NCBI GenBank assembly: GCA_051201605.1
Contig: CP179201.1
Location: 3,410,001 to 3,474,000, forward strand
Source: CABZJG01 sp902512685
Lineage (GTDB): Bacteria; Pseudomonadota; Alphaproteobacteria; Rhodobacterales; Rhodobacteraceae
Direction: 5' to 3'
Length of the DNA: 64,000 nucleotides
Shown: piece after piece, positions 18,023-26,967 of the stretch
Position numbering within the stretch: the first letter of the stretch is position 1
Layout of the letters: each line of letters begins with the position of its first letter
Notes under the pieces: generated by a model
Databases searched by the model: none
What the model was told of the DNA's origin: nothing
The model's input: only the letters and a program-made list of their open reading frames with translations
Program-made: the position numbers and the translations under genes

Positions 18023-18352
18023 GCTGAATCTCCCTTTTGGACTGCCGCAAACTACTTCACCGTGAAGCGATAAATACAGCCTGATTGTGGGGTTGGAAAG
18101 TTCCCTCACAATATTTTGTTTTACCTTAAATAATGCTGGGATTGATCGCCCTAAGTACAGCTTTACATGATATCAACCGTTACGCACTTTGTACAAAAAA
18201 TAACCTAAATGAACCCAGTTTTTCAAAAATAGGCCAATAAGGCGATATTCTAGGCATTAATTGCAAACTTAGAGCGACTTCGGGGGTTTTCGTTTGCGGG
18301 GAAACACGTTAGGGGGTTCCAGACACTTCCGTCAAAGGACATACCCCAAATC
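18023..18352. other. Divergent intergenic region mtnP / sulP, no gene seen
   Basis: This 330-base gap separates two divergent genes and should hold both promoters. It is A/T-rich toward mtnP. Close to sulP there are several G runs (18272-18275, 18310-18315) and an AAAGGA at 18334-18339, which lies about 13 bases before the annotated sulP ATG, farther than usual. I see no convincing open frame, tRNA or known riboswitch. Confidence 0.6.
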
Positions 18353-19975
18353 ATGAAACGCGCTATTTTTGGCAGTTTTGCCAATTTAACGATGCTTGAT
18401 CTAGGCTTAAGCAACGAAAAAAATCTCAATGCAGGACGCATCGGTACCGAACTTTTAGCCGGTTTAACAGTTGCCTTGGCCTTGGTGCCAGAAGCCGTAG
18501 CATTTGCCTTTGTTGCAGGTGTGCATCCGCTCGTTGGACTTTATGCTGCCTTTCTTGTTGGTTTGATCACGGCGGTCTTTGGCGGTCGCCCCGGAATGAT
18601 TTCAGGGGCAACCGGTGCGCTGGCAGTTGTGATGGTTGCTTTGGTGGCTGAGCATGGGGTCGAATATCTTTTTGCAACAGTGGTTCTGATGGGGATGCTG
18701 CAGATTTTTGCGGGTGTCATGCAGTGGGGGAAGTTCATTCGACTGGTGCCGCATCCGGTGATGCTGGGCTTTGTGAACGGGCTCGCAATTGTGATCTTTC
18801 TGGCTCAAATGACCCAGTTCAAAGAACCTGGCAGCGTGACGGTCGGGGCCCATGGCGCCACTGGGGGCGCTTGGCTTAGCGGCGGGCCTTTGCTCACCAT
18901 GTTGGGGCTTGTCGCTTTGACCATGGCGATCATTTATCTTCTTCCTCGGGTGACCAAAGCCATTCCAGCGCCGCTTGCCGGGATCGCTGTTGTGGCCGCT
19001 GTGGTTATAGGCTTCGGTTTGGATGTGCCGCGCGTTGGGGACATGGCTTCGATTAGCGGCGGCCTGCCTACATTTCATATTCCGATGGTTCCGCTCAACC
19101 TGGAAACGCTTGAAATTATCCTTCCCTATGCGGTGATCCTGGCCGCGATTGGCCTGATTGAAAGCCTGCTTACGCTCAATCTAGTTGGTGAAATGCTTGG
19201 CAAACGCGGCGGGGCCAGCCAGGAATGTATCGCCCAAGGCGTTGCCAATACCGTCACCGGATTTTTTGGCGGAATGGGCGGCTGCGCGATGATTGGTCAG
19301 TCTATGATCAATGTTAAATCGGGTGGGCGTACGCGGCTTGCGGGCATCGCTGCTGCATTGTTTTTATTGATCTTTATCGTCTTGGGATCGCCTATTATCG
19401 AACTCATTCCACTGGCGGCTCTTGTCGGGGTGATGTTCATGGTTGTGATCGGCACATTTGCGTGGAATTCACTTAGAATTCTGCGGCGTGTGCCACTGCC
19501 AGATGCTTTTGTGACCATCCTTGTCACCGTGGTGACGGTGATTTCTGACTTGGCAGTGGCGGTTGTTGTTGGCGTGATTGTGTCGGCCTTGGCCTATGCA
19601 TGGAATAATGCCCGCCGGATTAGCGCAAATACAGCTATTCACGATGACGGTCACAAATCCTATCTCATTCAGGGGCCCTTGTTCTTCGGTTCATCCGAGG
19701 GTTTTGCCGAACTTTTTTCACCAGAAAAAGATCCCCAAACCGTGACCATTGATTTTGCCGAAAGCCGGGTTGTTGATCAGTCCGCCCTGCAGGCGATAGA
19801 GGCTTTGGCGACCAAGTATGAAGCGGTGGGCAAGAAAATTCAGCTGCGCCACCTCAGTCGAGACTGCCATAAATTGCTCACTCGGGCGGGGCATTTGGTC
19901 GTCGGTAGTGAAGATGATCCCGACTATGGCGTGGCGGTGAACTACGGTGTTAGAACCGGCATTCTGGAAAGCTGA
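18353..19975 (+). CDS. SulP family inorganic anion transporter with STAS domain
   Basis: SulP proteins move sulfate, bicarbonate or other anions across the inner membrane, often with Na+ or H+. The 540 residues begin with the family signature ALALVPEAVAFAFVAGVHPLVGLYAAF, continue as a long series of membrane helices to about residue 420, and end in a cytoplasmic STAS domain (VTIDFAESRVVDQSALQAIE). No carbonic anhydrase gene is adjacent, so bicarbonate versus sulfate is undecided. The ATG at 18353 has a distant ribosome site; an internal start is possible. A repeated structured element follows the stop. Confidence 0.9.
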   Translation: MKRAIFGSFANLTMLDLGLSNEKNLNAGRIGTELLAGLTVALALVPEAVAFAFVAGVHPLVGLYAAFLVGLITAVFGGRPGMISGATGALAVVMVALVAEHGVEYLFATVVLMGMLQIFAGVMQWGKFIRLVPHPVMLGFVNGLAIVIFLAQMTQFKEPGSVTVGAHGATGGAWLSGGPLLTMLGLVALTMAIIYLLPRVTKAIPAPLAGIAVVAAVVIGFGLDVPRVGDMASISGGLPTFHIPMVPLNLETLEIILPYAVILAAIGLIESLLTLNLVGEMLGKRGGASQECIAQGVANTVTGFFGGMGGCAMIGQSMINVKSGGRTRLAGIAAALFLLIFIVLGSPIIELIPLAALVGVMFMVVIGTFAWNSLRILRRVPLPDAFVTILVTVVTVISDLAVAVVVGVIVSALAYAWNNARRISANTAIHDDGHKSYLIQGPLFFGSSEGFAELFSPEKDPQTVTIDFAESRVVDQSALQAIEALATKYEAVGKKIQLRHLSRDCHKLLTRAGHLVVGSEDDPDYGVAVNYGVRTGILES

Positions 19976-19992
19976 TAGCAGCGCCTTAAAGC

Positions 19993-20078
19993 GGCGGGTT
20001 TGCCCAAAACGGCGCATCGGTATCCCGTCGGTATCGCGGCAGTATCACGGTGGTGCGGATTTTACCTATAAAACCGCC
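19993..20078. repeat. Structured element with three 11-nt tandem units, copy 1
   Basis: The core at 20018-20057 holds three head-to-tail 11-mers: GTATCCCGTCG, GTATCGCGGCA and GTATCACGGTG. It matches the core at 60014-60053 at 36 of 40 positions. Around it, GGCGGGTTT (19993-20001) and AAAACCGCC (20070-20078) can pair at 8 of 9 positions, so the repeat would sit in the loop of a long hairpin. It begins 18 bases after the sulP stop. Confidence 0.7.
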
Positions 20079-20166
20079 CTGCCTTAGTGTAATTCATAGC
20101 AAATTTGTCAAAGTGGCAATGAGCCGCGATTTGAGTTTTTGATCTGTAAATATATTTGTCTGCTTT

Positions 20167-20182
20167 TTAACGGCGCCGTTAA
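20167..20182. promoter_or_regulatory. 16-bp perfect palindrome upstream of the MFS gene
   Basis: TTAACGGCGCCGTTAA is perfectly symmetrical and lies 66 bases before the MFS start. That is a normal place for a repressor site controlling an efflux pump. No regulator gene is adjacent. Confidence 0.4.
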
Positions 20183-20248
20183 TTTGGGCCTACCAATGGG
20201 TTTATTTTCGTATATGTCTCAATCCTAGTCTCATTTTTGAATAGCCCA

Positions 20249-21451
20249 ATGACACAGTCCTCGACGCCAAACATTATTATCACTCTGACGTTGTTAACGG
20301 CCGTCCCGTTGATGTCGCTTAATATGTTCCTGCCATCCTTGGGCATCATGGCACAGGACTTCAACGTTGGCTATGACACAATGGCCATGGCTGTCTCTGG
20401 CTATCTGATATTTACTGCAGTTCTTCAACTTCTGGCGGGTCCGGTGGCCGATAGGTTTGGCCGGCGGCCGGTTTTATTGGCCAGCCTCGGGCTTTTTGCT
20501 GCAGCCTCTGTTGGATGCGCTCTGGCCGAGAATTTTAACAACTTTCTCTTTTTTAGGGTTTTGCAGGGCGCGGTGATCGCTGGGTCGGTTTTATCACGCG
20601 CTATCGTAAGCGATGTCGCTGCCCCAAAACAGGCGACCATCATTTTAGGATATATTGGCATGGCCACCAGCCTTGCGCCGATCCTTGCGCCCTCACTTGG
20701 AGGGTTTCTGTCAGATGCAGCGGGCTGGCGGGCAAATTTTTGGTTCTATGCAGGCACAGGTATCGCGCTATGGGCGTTGGTCTGGATCAGGTTGCCGGAA
20801 ACATCTTCAGCCCAGCGCGCTGGAGCAGCAGTGTTTATAAAGTCCTATTTTGAACTGATCAAGAGCGGGCATTTTTGGGCCTATACTCTTATCATGGCGT
20901 TCTCAATTGGGGCTTTTTATGTTTTTGTCAGCGGGGTGCCTTTGGTGGCCGTAGAGCAATTGAACATGACACAAAGTCAAATTGGTCTAGCCATAGGCTC
21001 AATGACTATAGGATTTTTAACTGGCAGTTTTCTATCGTCTCAACTTGCACGCAGACATGCAGCAAACACGGTGATCTTAATGGGCAGAAGTATTGCCATG
21101 TTTGGATTGCTTGTCTGTCTATTATTGCTTTGGACCAATTCGGTGCCGCCTTGGGCTCTTTTCGGCGGCGCAATCTGCGCAGGTCTCGGCAATGGCCTGA
21201 CCATTCCAAGTGCAAGCTCGGCCATTTTATTTGTGCGCAAAGACCTGGCTGCCAGCGCGTCTGGGCTTTTTGGGGCTGTCATTGTTGTTTTTGGCGCCAT
21301 CTTTAGCACCATAACAGGGGCGCTTATTCAAGCTCACCCAACGGCTATTGTGCTCATTAGTCTGATGCTCATGCTGTCCCTTATCAGTCTGAGCATCGCC
21401 ATTTGGATATGCTCCGGTTCTCACAAGGCGCACCCAGAACACGTAGGCTAA
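20249..21451 (+). CDS. Bcr/CflA family multidrug efflux MFS transporter
   Basis: A 12-helix major facilitator that would export drugs or small metabolites with proton exchange. The family signs are the LNMFLPSLGIMAQDF segment in helix 1, the motif A loop GPVADRFGRRPVLL, and FRVLQGAVIAGSVLSRAIVSD of the Bcr/CflA group. I take the ATG at 20249 (400 residues); an in-frame TTG at 20237 is possible and neither has a clear ribosome site. It is monocistronic, with a 16-bp palindrome upstream. The substrate is unknown. Confidence 0.88.
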   Translation: MTQSSTPNIIITLTLLTAVPLMSLNMFLPSLGIMAQDFNVGYDTMAMAVSGYLIFTAVLQLLAGPVADRFGRRPVLLASLGLFAAASVGCALAENFNNFLFFRVLQGAVIAGSVLSRAIVSDVAAPKQATIILGYIGMATSLAPILAPSLGGFLSDAAGWRANFWFYAGTGIALWALVWIRLPETSSAQRAGAAVFIKSYFELIKSGHFWAYTLIMAFSIGAFYVFVSGVPLVAVEQLNMTQSQIGLAIGSMTIGFLTGSFLSSQLARRHAANTVILMGRSIAMFGLLVCLLLLWTNSVPPWALFGGAICAGLGNGLTIPSASSAILFVRKDLAASASGLFGAVIVVFGAIFSTITGALIQAHPTAIVLISLMLMLSLISLSIAIWICSGSHKAHPEHVG

Positions 21452-21511
21452 TACTGTTCTGGCCTATTGAGATATTTGCAAGAAGGCGCAAACAGCTAAC
21501 GGCGGTTTACT

Positions 21512-22936
21512 TTAACCAGACGTAGATTTTAAAACCGCCCCCGGGTTCATAATGCCCGTAGGGTCAAGGGCAGCTTTGATCGCCCGCATCGCTGTCAGTT
21601 TTACCGGATCGCCATAGCGCTCTAAATCATCGGTCTTAAGACGTCCGATGCCGTGCTCAGCGCTGACCGAACCATGCATCTGATGCACCAGATCATGCAG
21701 CGCGCGTTTGATCTGATTGCGTTCTTTTTGGTAATCATGTCGGGTTTTTCCGGATATCGGGAAAACATTATAGTGCAGATTGCCGTCCCCAAGGTGACCA
21801 AAACAGTTGATCCGGAACGCACCAATCGCCGCCAACACTTCACGGCCTTTGGCGATAAACTCTGGCACCATCGACAGCGGCAATGAAATATCATGGCTGG
21901 ACACGGACCCAATCAACCGGTTGGCTTCGGGAATTTTTTCGCGAATGGCCCAAAATTCATTGCGCTGGGCCTGTGTTGTGGCCAACAGCCCATCACTGAC
22001 CAGTTCCGCTTCTAACGCGCTGGCAAACATACTTTCAAGAATGCTTTGGGCTGGGATGTCACTGCTGAGGCCCAGCTCGATCAACACGCACCACTCAGGG
22101 AGCGCCTCAAAAGGCTGGCGTACCTGCGGCAGTTTCTCGGACAGAAACGCAAATCCTTGTCTGTGGATCAACTCAAAAGCACTAATGGCTTCGCCTGCAT
22201 GATCGCGTGCCATATCTAAAAGGTTAAGCGCAGCCTGCGGCGAGGGCACGGTCAAAAGCGCCGTGGCCACTGACGACGGCCGCGGGCTTAGTTTTAGCGC
22301 AGCGGCGGTTATCACCCCCAATGTGCCTTCTGAGCCTATTAGAAGATTGCGCAGATCATATCCGGTATTGTCTTTGCGCAGCCGGCTGAGCCCGTTCCAG
22401 ATGGAGCCATCCGGCAGCACCGCCTCAAGCCCAATACAAAGATCGCGCGCATTGCCATAGCGCAGCACATTCACGCCGCCAGCATTGGTGGCCAGATTGC
22501 CGCCGATCCGCGCCGATCCTTCGGCCGCCAGAGACAGCGGAAACAGCCGGCCCTGGTCTTGAGCAGCCAATTGTATGTCTGCTAGTATTGTGCCTGCATC
22601 GGCAATCAAGACATTCTCAGAAGGATAAACAGCGCGTATTTTAGTCATCCGCTCAAGTGAAATGATCAAAGGCGCCGGCCCGTTTGCATAGATCTGGCCG
22701 CCGACCAAACCCGTGCCGCCCCCGTAAGGCACTACCGCCACTTTACCTGCCTGTGCATAGCGAATGAGGCAAGCCACCTGTTCGGTGCTTTCAGGCAAAG
22801 CCAAAACGCCTGCCTGCCCCGCCCAGCGGCCGCGCGGCTCTTCAAGATATCGCGGCTCTGGCGGGCGGAAAATCCGCTCAGGTAGATCTCGTTTTAACTC
22901 TGTTAGAAACCTATCGTCAGCTGCGTTCAACCGCAT
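21512..22936 (-). CDS. FAD-linked oxidase (GlcD/D-2-hydroxyacid dehydrogenase type)
   Basis: The 474-residue flavoprotein has the PCMH FAD-binding motif VPYGGGTGLVGGQ near 90-105, the IGGNLATNAGGVNVLRYGN segment, GSEGTLGVITAAALKLSP, and a C-terminal cap with CFGHLGDGNLHYNV and SAEHGIGRLK. This architecture belongs to the D-lactate, D-2-hydroxyglutarate and glycolate dehydrogenase group; the substrate cannot be separated by eye. Its ATG lies 21 bases after the stop of the RimJ-type gene, so it is probably the last gene of the surf1-thrC operon. Confidence 0.88.
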   Translation of the reverse strand: MRLNAADDRFLTELKRDLPERIFRPPEPRYLEEPRGRWAGQAGVLALPESTEQVACLIRYAQAGKVAVVPYGGGTGLVGGQIYANGPAPLIISLERMTKIRAVYPSENVLIADAGTILADIQLAAQDQGRLFPLSLAAEGSARIGGNLATNAGGVNVLRYGNARDLCIGLEAVLPDGSIWNGLSRLRKDNTGYDLRNLLIGSEGTLGVITAAALKLSPRPSSVATALLTVPSPQAALNLLDMARDHAGEAISAFELIHRQGFAFLSEKLPQVRQPFEALPEWCVLIELGLSSDIPAQSILESMFASALEAELVSDGLLATTQAQRNEFWAIREKIPEANRLIGSVSSHDISLPLSMVPEFIAKGREVLAAIGAFRINCFGHLGDGNLHYNVFPISGKTRHDYQKERNQIKRALHDLVHQMHGSVSAEHGIGRLKTDDLERYGDPVKLTAMRAIKAALDPTGIMNPGAVLKSTSG

Positions 22937-22957
22937 GCTTTCTCCTCATGCTTTCAA

Positions 22958-23542
22958 CTATCCCGCCGAGGTTTTGCCCCGTCGATCATTTCTTAAAGCT
23001 GCATATAGCACGTGGGTACGCCACCGGCCATTAATCTGCAAATAAGCTTGCGCCACACCCTCGTATTTGTACCCGCATTTTTCCAAAACCCCACGCGAGG
23101 CTTTATTTTCCGGCAAACACGCACTTTCGATACGGCTGATATCTAATGTGGTAAAGGCATAATTGACCATCGCGCTCAATGCCTCGCGCATATAGCCTTC
23201 ACGGGTGTGCTGCAGTCCCACCCAATAGCCCATGGTGCCTGCTTGCGCGGGCCCGCGGCGAATATTGGACAGGGTAATCGCTCCGATCAAAGCATTGTCA
23301 CTGCGGCGACTTAAAAACAGCGGCATCCCACTGCCCTCATTGATGAGCCGCTGCGCCCAATGAACCCGGGTTGTGAAAGCTTTGCGTGTGAGGTGATCTC
23401 TGGCCCAGGTCGGCTCCCAAGGGGTCAGAAATTCGCGGCTTGAAGACCGTAGCTCCACCCATGCACGATAATCGGAATGCATCGGCGCGCGCAAAGTAAG
23501 CCGTTCGGTTTCGATCCGGACTTTGCGCTTGAACAAAAACAT
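22958..23542 (-). CDS. GNAT acetyltransferase of the RimJ type
   Basis: I start at the ATG at 23542, whose first base is the last base of the upstream M16 stop (TGATG), giving 194 residues; the frame extends 11 codons further but inside the peptidase gene. Marks are RIETERLTLRAP at the N-terminus, TMGYWVGLQHTREGYMREAL (acetyl-CoA loop) and ESACLPENKASRGVLEKCGYKYEG, as in RimJ/RimL-like N-acetyltransferases that modify protein N-termini. The target is not known. It is translationally coupled to the M16 peptidase. Confidence 0.88.
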   Translation of the reverse strand: MFLFKRKVRIETERLTLRAPMHSDYRAWVELRSSSREFLTPWEPTWARDHLTRKAFTTRVHWAQRLINEGSGMPLFLSRRSDNALIGAITLSNIRRGPAQAGTMGYWVGLQHTREGYMREALSAMVNYAFTTLDISRIESACLPENKASRGVLEKCGYKYEGVAQAYLQINGRWRTHVLYAALRNDRRGKTSAG

Positions 23543-24807
23543 CACGCAGCGCGTCTTTGTTGCAACTCCGCCCAATCCGGCGCCTTTTCAACCGGGCCAT
23601 AGAGCGCCAACGCTGAAGGCGCGGCAATCGCGATATGTTCGCCATAACGGCGCAGGTCATCAACCGTGACCGCATCTATTTTCTGCACGGTTTCTTCCAA
23701 AGTGGGCACATAACCCCAGATTTGAACCATCCGCGCCAAACGCTCGGCGCGGCTGGATGCGCTTTCCAGCCCCATCAAAAGACCGGCTTTCATTTGCGCC
23801 CGCGACCGGTCCACTTCTGCAACCGTAAGATCACCAGCAGCCCGCTTCAACTCATCCAGCGTGAGTAAAGCCAGATCCCCAAGCTGTTCGCCGCTTGTGC
23901 CGGCATAAATAGTTGTCATGCCAGTATCGCTGAACGCACCGGTTTGAGCAAAAATAGTGTAGCAGAGGCCGCGTTTTTCACGAATTTCCTGAAACAGGCG
24001 CGATGACATTCCACCGCCCAGCGCAATGGAAAAAATCTGCGCTGCATAAATTTCCTTATCGCGGTAGCTTGGACTTTCAAACGCCAAGGCCATATGGGCC
24101 TGTTCTAATGATTTCGCCTTTCGAAAATCGCCACCTTGAAAGCTGGCTAGACCGAAATTTTCGCTTGGGCCACCGGCCTTAAGGTCGCCAAAATGGTCTT
24201 CTGCCATTTTCACCAAAGCTTCATGATCCACCCCACCAGCGGCGGCTAAAATCATACGTTCTGGCCGATAATGTTCTTCTATAAAACTACTCAGATCACC
24301 GCGTGAAAAGTTTTTCACCCGCTCGCTAGGGCCCAGAATCGTGCGGCCAAGTGGCTGGTCCGGATAGGCCGTTTCCTGTAGCCAGTCAAAAATGACATCA
24401 TCAGGGGTATCCAAGGACTGGCCGATCTCCTGCAAAATCACTCCGCGTTCCGTTTCGATTTCCTTTTTGTCCAATACCGAATTGCGCAGAATATCGGCTA
24501 GGATCGTAAAGGCCAGAGGCACATCATTTTTGAGCACCCGTGCATAATAGGCGGTCACTTCACGTGAGGTATAGGCGTTGATATATCCGCCGACATCCTC
24601 GATCGCTTCTGCAATTTGAAGTGCGCTGCGGCTTGAGGTGCCTTTAAAGGCCATATGTTCGAGAAAATGCGCGATGCCGTTCTGGTGGGGCAACTCGTGC
24701 CGGCCGCCGGCTTTGATCCACACACCGATTGATGCGGATTCCAAACCCGGCATCTGTTCAGTGACGATTTGAAACCCGTTCGATAGGGTGTGATGCTCTA
24801 CGCTCAA
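23542..24807 (-). CDS. M16 family zinc metallopeptidase (processing-peptidase-like)
   Basis: The 421 residues belong to the pitrilysin family close to mitochondrial processing peptidase beta. The inverted zinc motif HFLEH is at 47-51, and the third ligand lies in the ETERGVILQEI segment about 70 residues later. A glycine-rich loop GGGMSSRLFQEIREKRGLCY marks the C-terminal half. The bacterial function is uncertain. It overlaps thrC in ATGA and continues into the acetyltransferase; the order thrC-M16-acetyltransferase is, from memory, conserved in alphaproteobacteria. Confidence 0.92.
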   Translation of the reverse strand: MSVEHHTLSNGFQIVTEQMPGLESASIGVWIKAGGRHELPHQNGIAHFLEHMAFKGTSSRSALQIAEAIEDVGGYINAYTSREVTAYYARVLKNDVPLAFTILADILRNSVLDKKEIETERGVILQEIGQSLDTPDDVIFDWLQETAYPDQPLGRTILGPSERVKNFSRGDLSSFIEEHYRPERMILAAAGGVDHEALVKMAEDHFGDLKAGGPSENFGLASFQGGDFRKAKSLEQAHMALAFESPSYRDKEIYAAQIFSIALGGGMSSRLFQEIREKRGLCYTIFAQTGAFSDTGMTTIYAGTSGEQLGDLALLTLDELKRAAGDLTVAEVDRSRAQMKAGLLMGLESASSRAERLARMVQIWGYVPTLEETVQKIDAVTVDDLRRYGEHIAIAAPSALALYGPVEKAPDWAELQQRRAA

Positions 24808-26195
24808 GATGTAATCCGTTCTTCAATAAAAGCTTTCAACGCACTCAGGTCATTGGCCACGCGCGACATCCGTTCGGGCCGATCATAAAGATCAGCCATA
24901 CGCTCTGGCAGCGGCGGGTGCAAGCCAGCAGCGGCTTCAACTGCGGCCGGGAATTTGGCCGGATGGGCGGTTGCTAAAGTGATCATTGGGGTTGCGCTGT
25001 CACGCATAGCCTCGGCCACGTGAACACCAATGGCAGAATGCGGACACAAAAGCTCACCTGAGTGCTGATGCCAATGGGCAATCGCTGCAGTGGTTTGTGC
25101 TTCAGAAGCGCGGCCAGATGTAAAATCATTGGCCAGACGTTGCTGCACGCCCTGAGATACGCAAAAACCACCTGTGGATTTTAGATCCTCCATCAGTTGT
25201 GCCACTGCGGCGCCATCGCGGTCATAGGCATCAAACAAAGCGCGCTCAAAATTCGAGCTGACCTGAATATCCATCGACGGGCTGATCGAGGGAATAACCT
25301 CTTGGGTTTGATAAGCCCCTGTGCTCAGGCAGCGGTGTAAAATATCGTTTTGGTTGGTGGCGACCACCAGTTGATCAATGCCAAGCCCCATCCGCTTTGC
25401 GATATAACCGGCAAAAATATCGCCAAAATTCCCAGTGGGGACTGTAAAGCTAACCTTGCGGTGCGGCGCCCCAAGCACAACAGCTGAAGAAAAATAATAT
25501 ACCACTTGGGCCAGAACCCGCGCCCAGTTGATTGAGTTGACCCCCGCCAATCTAACCCCATCGCGAAAGTCAAAATCGTTAAACATGTCCTTAAGCCGCG
25601 CCTGACAATCATCAAAATGCCCATCAATAGCGATGGCGTGGACATTTGCCTCGGTCGGGGTGGTCATTTGCCGGCGCTGAACCTCTGAAACACGGCCATG
25701 TGGATAAAGGATAAACACATCGACCGCATCAAGGCCGCGAAACGCTTCTATTGCCGCACTGCCAGTATCACCGCTGGTGGCTCCCACGATGGTCACCCGT
25801 TCGCCGCGCCGCGCCAGGGCAACCTCAAACAGCTGACCGATAAGTTGCATGGCAAAGTCTTTAAACGCCAATGTCGGGCCATGGAACAATTCAAGCAGGA
25901 AGTGATTGGATGAAAGTTCCACCAATGGCGCGCGGGCGCTGTGGCCAAACCCGGCATAGGCGCGGGCAATGATATCGCCAAATTCAGCATCGCTAAACGT
26001 ATCGCCCACAAAGGGCCGCATGACGCGAAAGGCCACCTCTTCATAACTGAGCCCGGCCAATGCGGCGATTTCTTCTGCAGCCATTTGCGGGATGGTTTCG
26101 GGCACATACAGACCGCCATCACGGGCCAGCCCAGTGAGCATTGCCTCTTCGAATGTCAGTATTGGCGCTGCGCCGCGGGTCGAGATATATTTCAT
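24804..26195 (-). CDS. thrC: Threonine synthase
   Basis: ThrC turns O-phosphohomoserine into threonine with PLP. The start is the ATG at 26195 (463 residues, opening MKYISTRGAAPILTFEEA), 4 bases after the SURF1 stop; the frame extends 16 codons into SURF1, which is not needed. The PLP lysine is K112 in GPTLAFKDFAMQL. GATSGDTGSAAIEAF and VPTGNFGDIFAGY are the substrate and phosphate sites. It is in a tight run surf1-thrC-M16-acetyltransferase. Confidence 0.96.
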   Translation of the reverse strand: MKYISTRGAAPILTFEEAMLTGLARDGGLYVPETIPQMAAEEIAALAGLSYEEVAFRVMRPFVGDTFSDAEFGDIIARAYAGFGHSARAPLVELSSNHFLLELFHGPTLAFKDFAMQLIGQLFEVALARRGERVTIVGATSGDTGSAAIEAFRGLDAVDVFILYPHGRVSEVQRRQMTTPTEANVHAIAIDGHFDDCQARLKDMFNDFDFRDGVRLAGVNSINWARVLAQVVYYFSSAVVLGAPHRKVSFTVPTGNFGDIFAGYIAKRMGLGIDQLVVATNQNDILHRCLSTGAYQTQEVIPSISPSMDIQVSSNFERALFDAYDRDGAAVAQLMEDLKSTGGFCVSQGVQQRLANDFTSGRASEAQTTAAIAHWHQHSGELLCPHSAIGVHVAEAMRDSATPMITLATAHPAKFPAAVEAAAGLHPPLPERMADLYDRPERMSRVANDLSALKAFIEERITS

Positions 26196-26199
26196 CCGT

Positions 26200-26874
26200 T
26201 CAAGCCTTTTTTCGGGTGCGCGTGCGGCGCAGGAAAACCGCACTCATAGTGATCCAAACCGCGGCCAAAGAAAACCAGGTTATGGCATATTGCAGGTGAT
26301 CGTTCGGAATGCCGCTGCTGTCTATTGGCAAGGGCGACACAGCTTTCTCTGGCGGCGACACTTTTGAGGCTACAATCAGAATTGGCAGGGTTCCAAGCTC
26401 TTTGGCCATGGCTTCTACATCACGGGCAAACCAGATATTTTTTTTCCGATCGGGGGGGGGAGTATAGCCATCTATTTCATCCGGCCAATGCAAATTCCCA
26501 AGCACTGAAACGTTTTTCGATATAGAGGATGGCAAAAGTGCATCGACCTTGATGAAGCCGCGGTCCAATAACACCCTTCGCCCATCGGTTTCAAAAGCTG
26601 AAATCAGCCGGTAGCCCGCGCCAATCCTTTTTTGGCTTACCAGCACCCGGATGGTGTTTGGTAGCAGCTGTCCCTTTGCCTCTACCGGTAAATATCGGGC
26701 GTTTAAAATGGTAGGTTGTTGTGGAATATTCACAGGCTGCGCCGAGATCTTGCTGTCAATTTCGTGCAAGATGGCCTGTTTCCAAGACAGCCTGTCCAAT
26801 TGCCATTTGCCCAAGGCCAATAAAACGGCAGTGCCCGCCAATCCAAAGACAATGACAAAAAGCACGCGTTTCAA
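26200..26874 (-). CDS. SURF1 family cytochrome oxidase assembly protein
   Basis: SURF1 helps insert heme a into subunit I of aa3-type oxidase. The 224 residues have the expected two end helices: FVIVFGLAGTAVLLALGKWQ at the start and YAITWFSLAAVWITMSAVF at the end, with the LGKWQLDRLSWK and GYRLISAFETDGRRVLLDRGF segments. The start codon is TTG. The coding region contains a run of nine C and a run of eight A close together (26438-26460), which keep the frame as written. It is separated from the cta operon by a strong terminator. Confidence 0.9.
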   Translation of the reverse strand: MKRVLFVIVFGLAGTAVLLALGKWQLDRLSWKQAILHEIDSKISAQPVNIPQQPTILNARYLPVEAKGQLLPNTIRVLVSQKRIGAGYRLISAFETDGRRVLLDRGFIKVDALLPSSISKNVSVLGNLHWPDEIDGYTPPPDRKKNIWFARDVEAMAKELGTLPILIVASKVSPPEKAVSPLPIDSSGIPNDHLQYAITWFSLAAVWITMSAVFLRRTRTRKKA

Positions 26875-26897
26875 GCTATTTTCCCGTTGGTTAAAAA

Positions 26898-26923
26898 AAA
26901 GCGCACATTTCCATGTGCGCTTT
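26898..26923 (-). terminator. Rho-independent terminator after ctaE
   Basis: An 11-bp perfect stem (AAAGCGCACAT with ATGTGCGCTTT) has a 4-base loop and, read on the minus strand, runs into eight T. It lies 44 bases after the ctaE stop and should separate the cta transcript from surf1-thrC, unless read through. Confidence 0.93.
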
Positions 26924-26967
26924 GGTTATGCGATAAGCTGAGTTGGGCTGCAACTGCAATTGCGCCC

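Noticed and set aside
18023..18109. A 29-codon upstream extension of mtnP
   Set aside because: The strong AAAGGGAG before the ATG at 18022 and the canonical start of the protein there make the extension unlikely.
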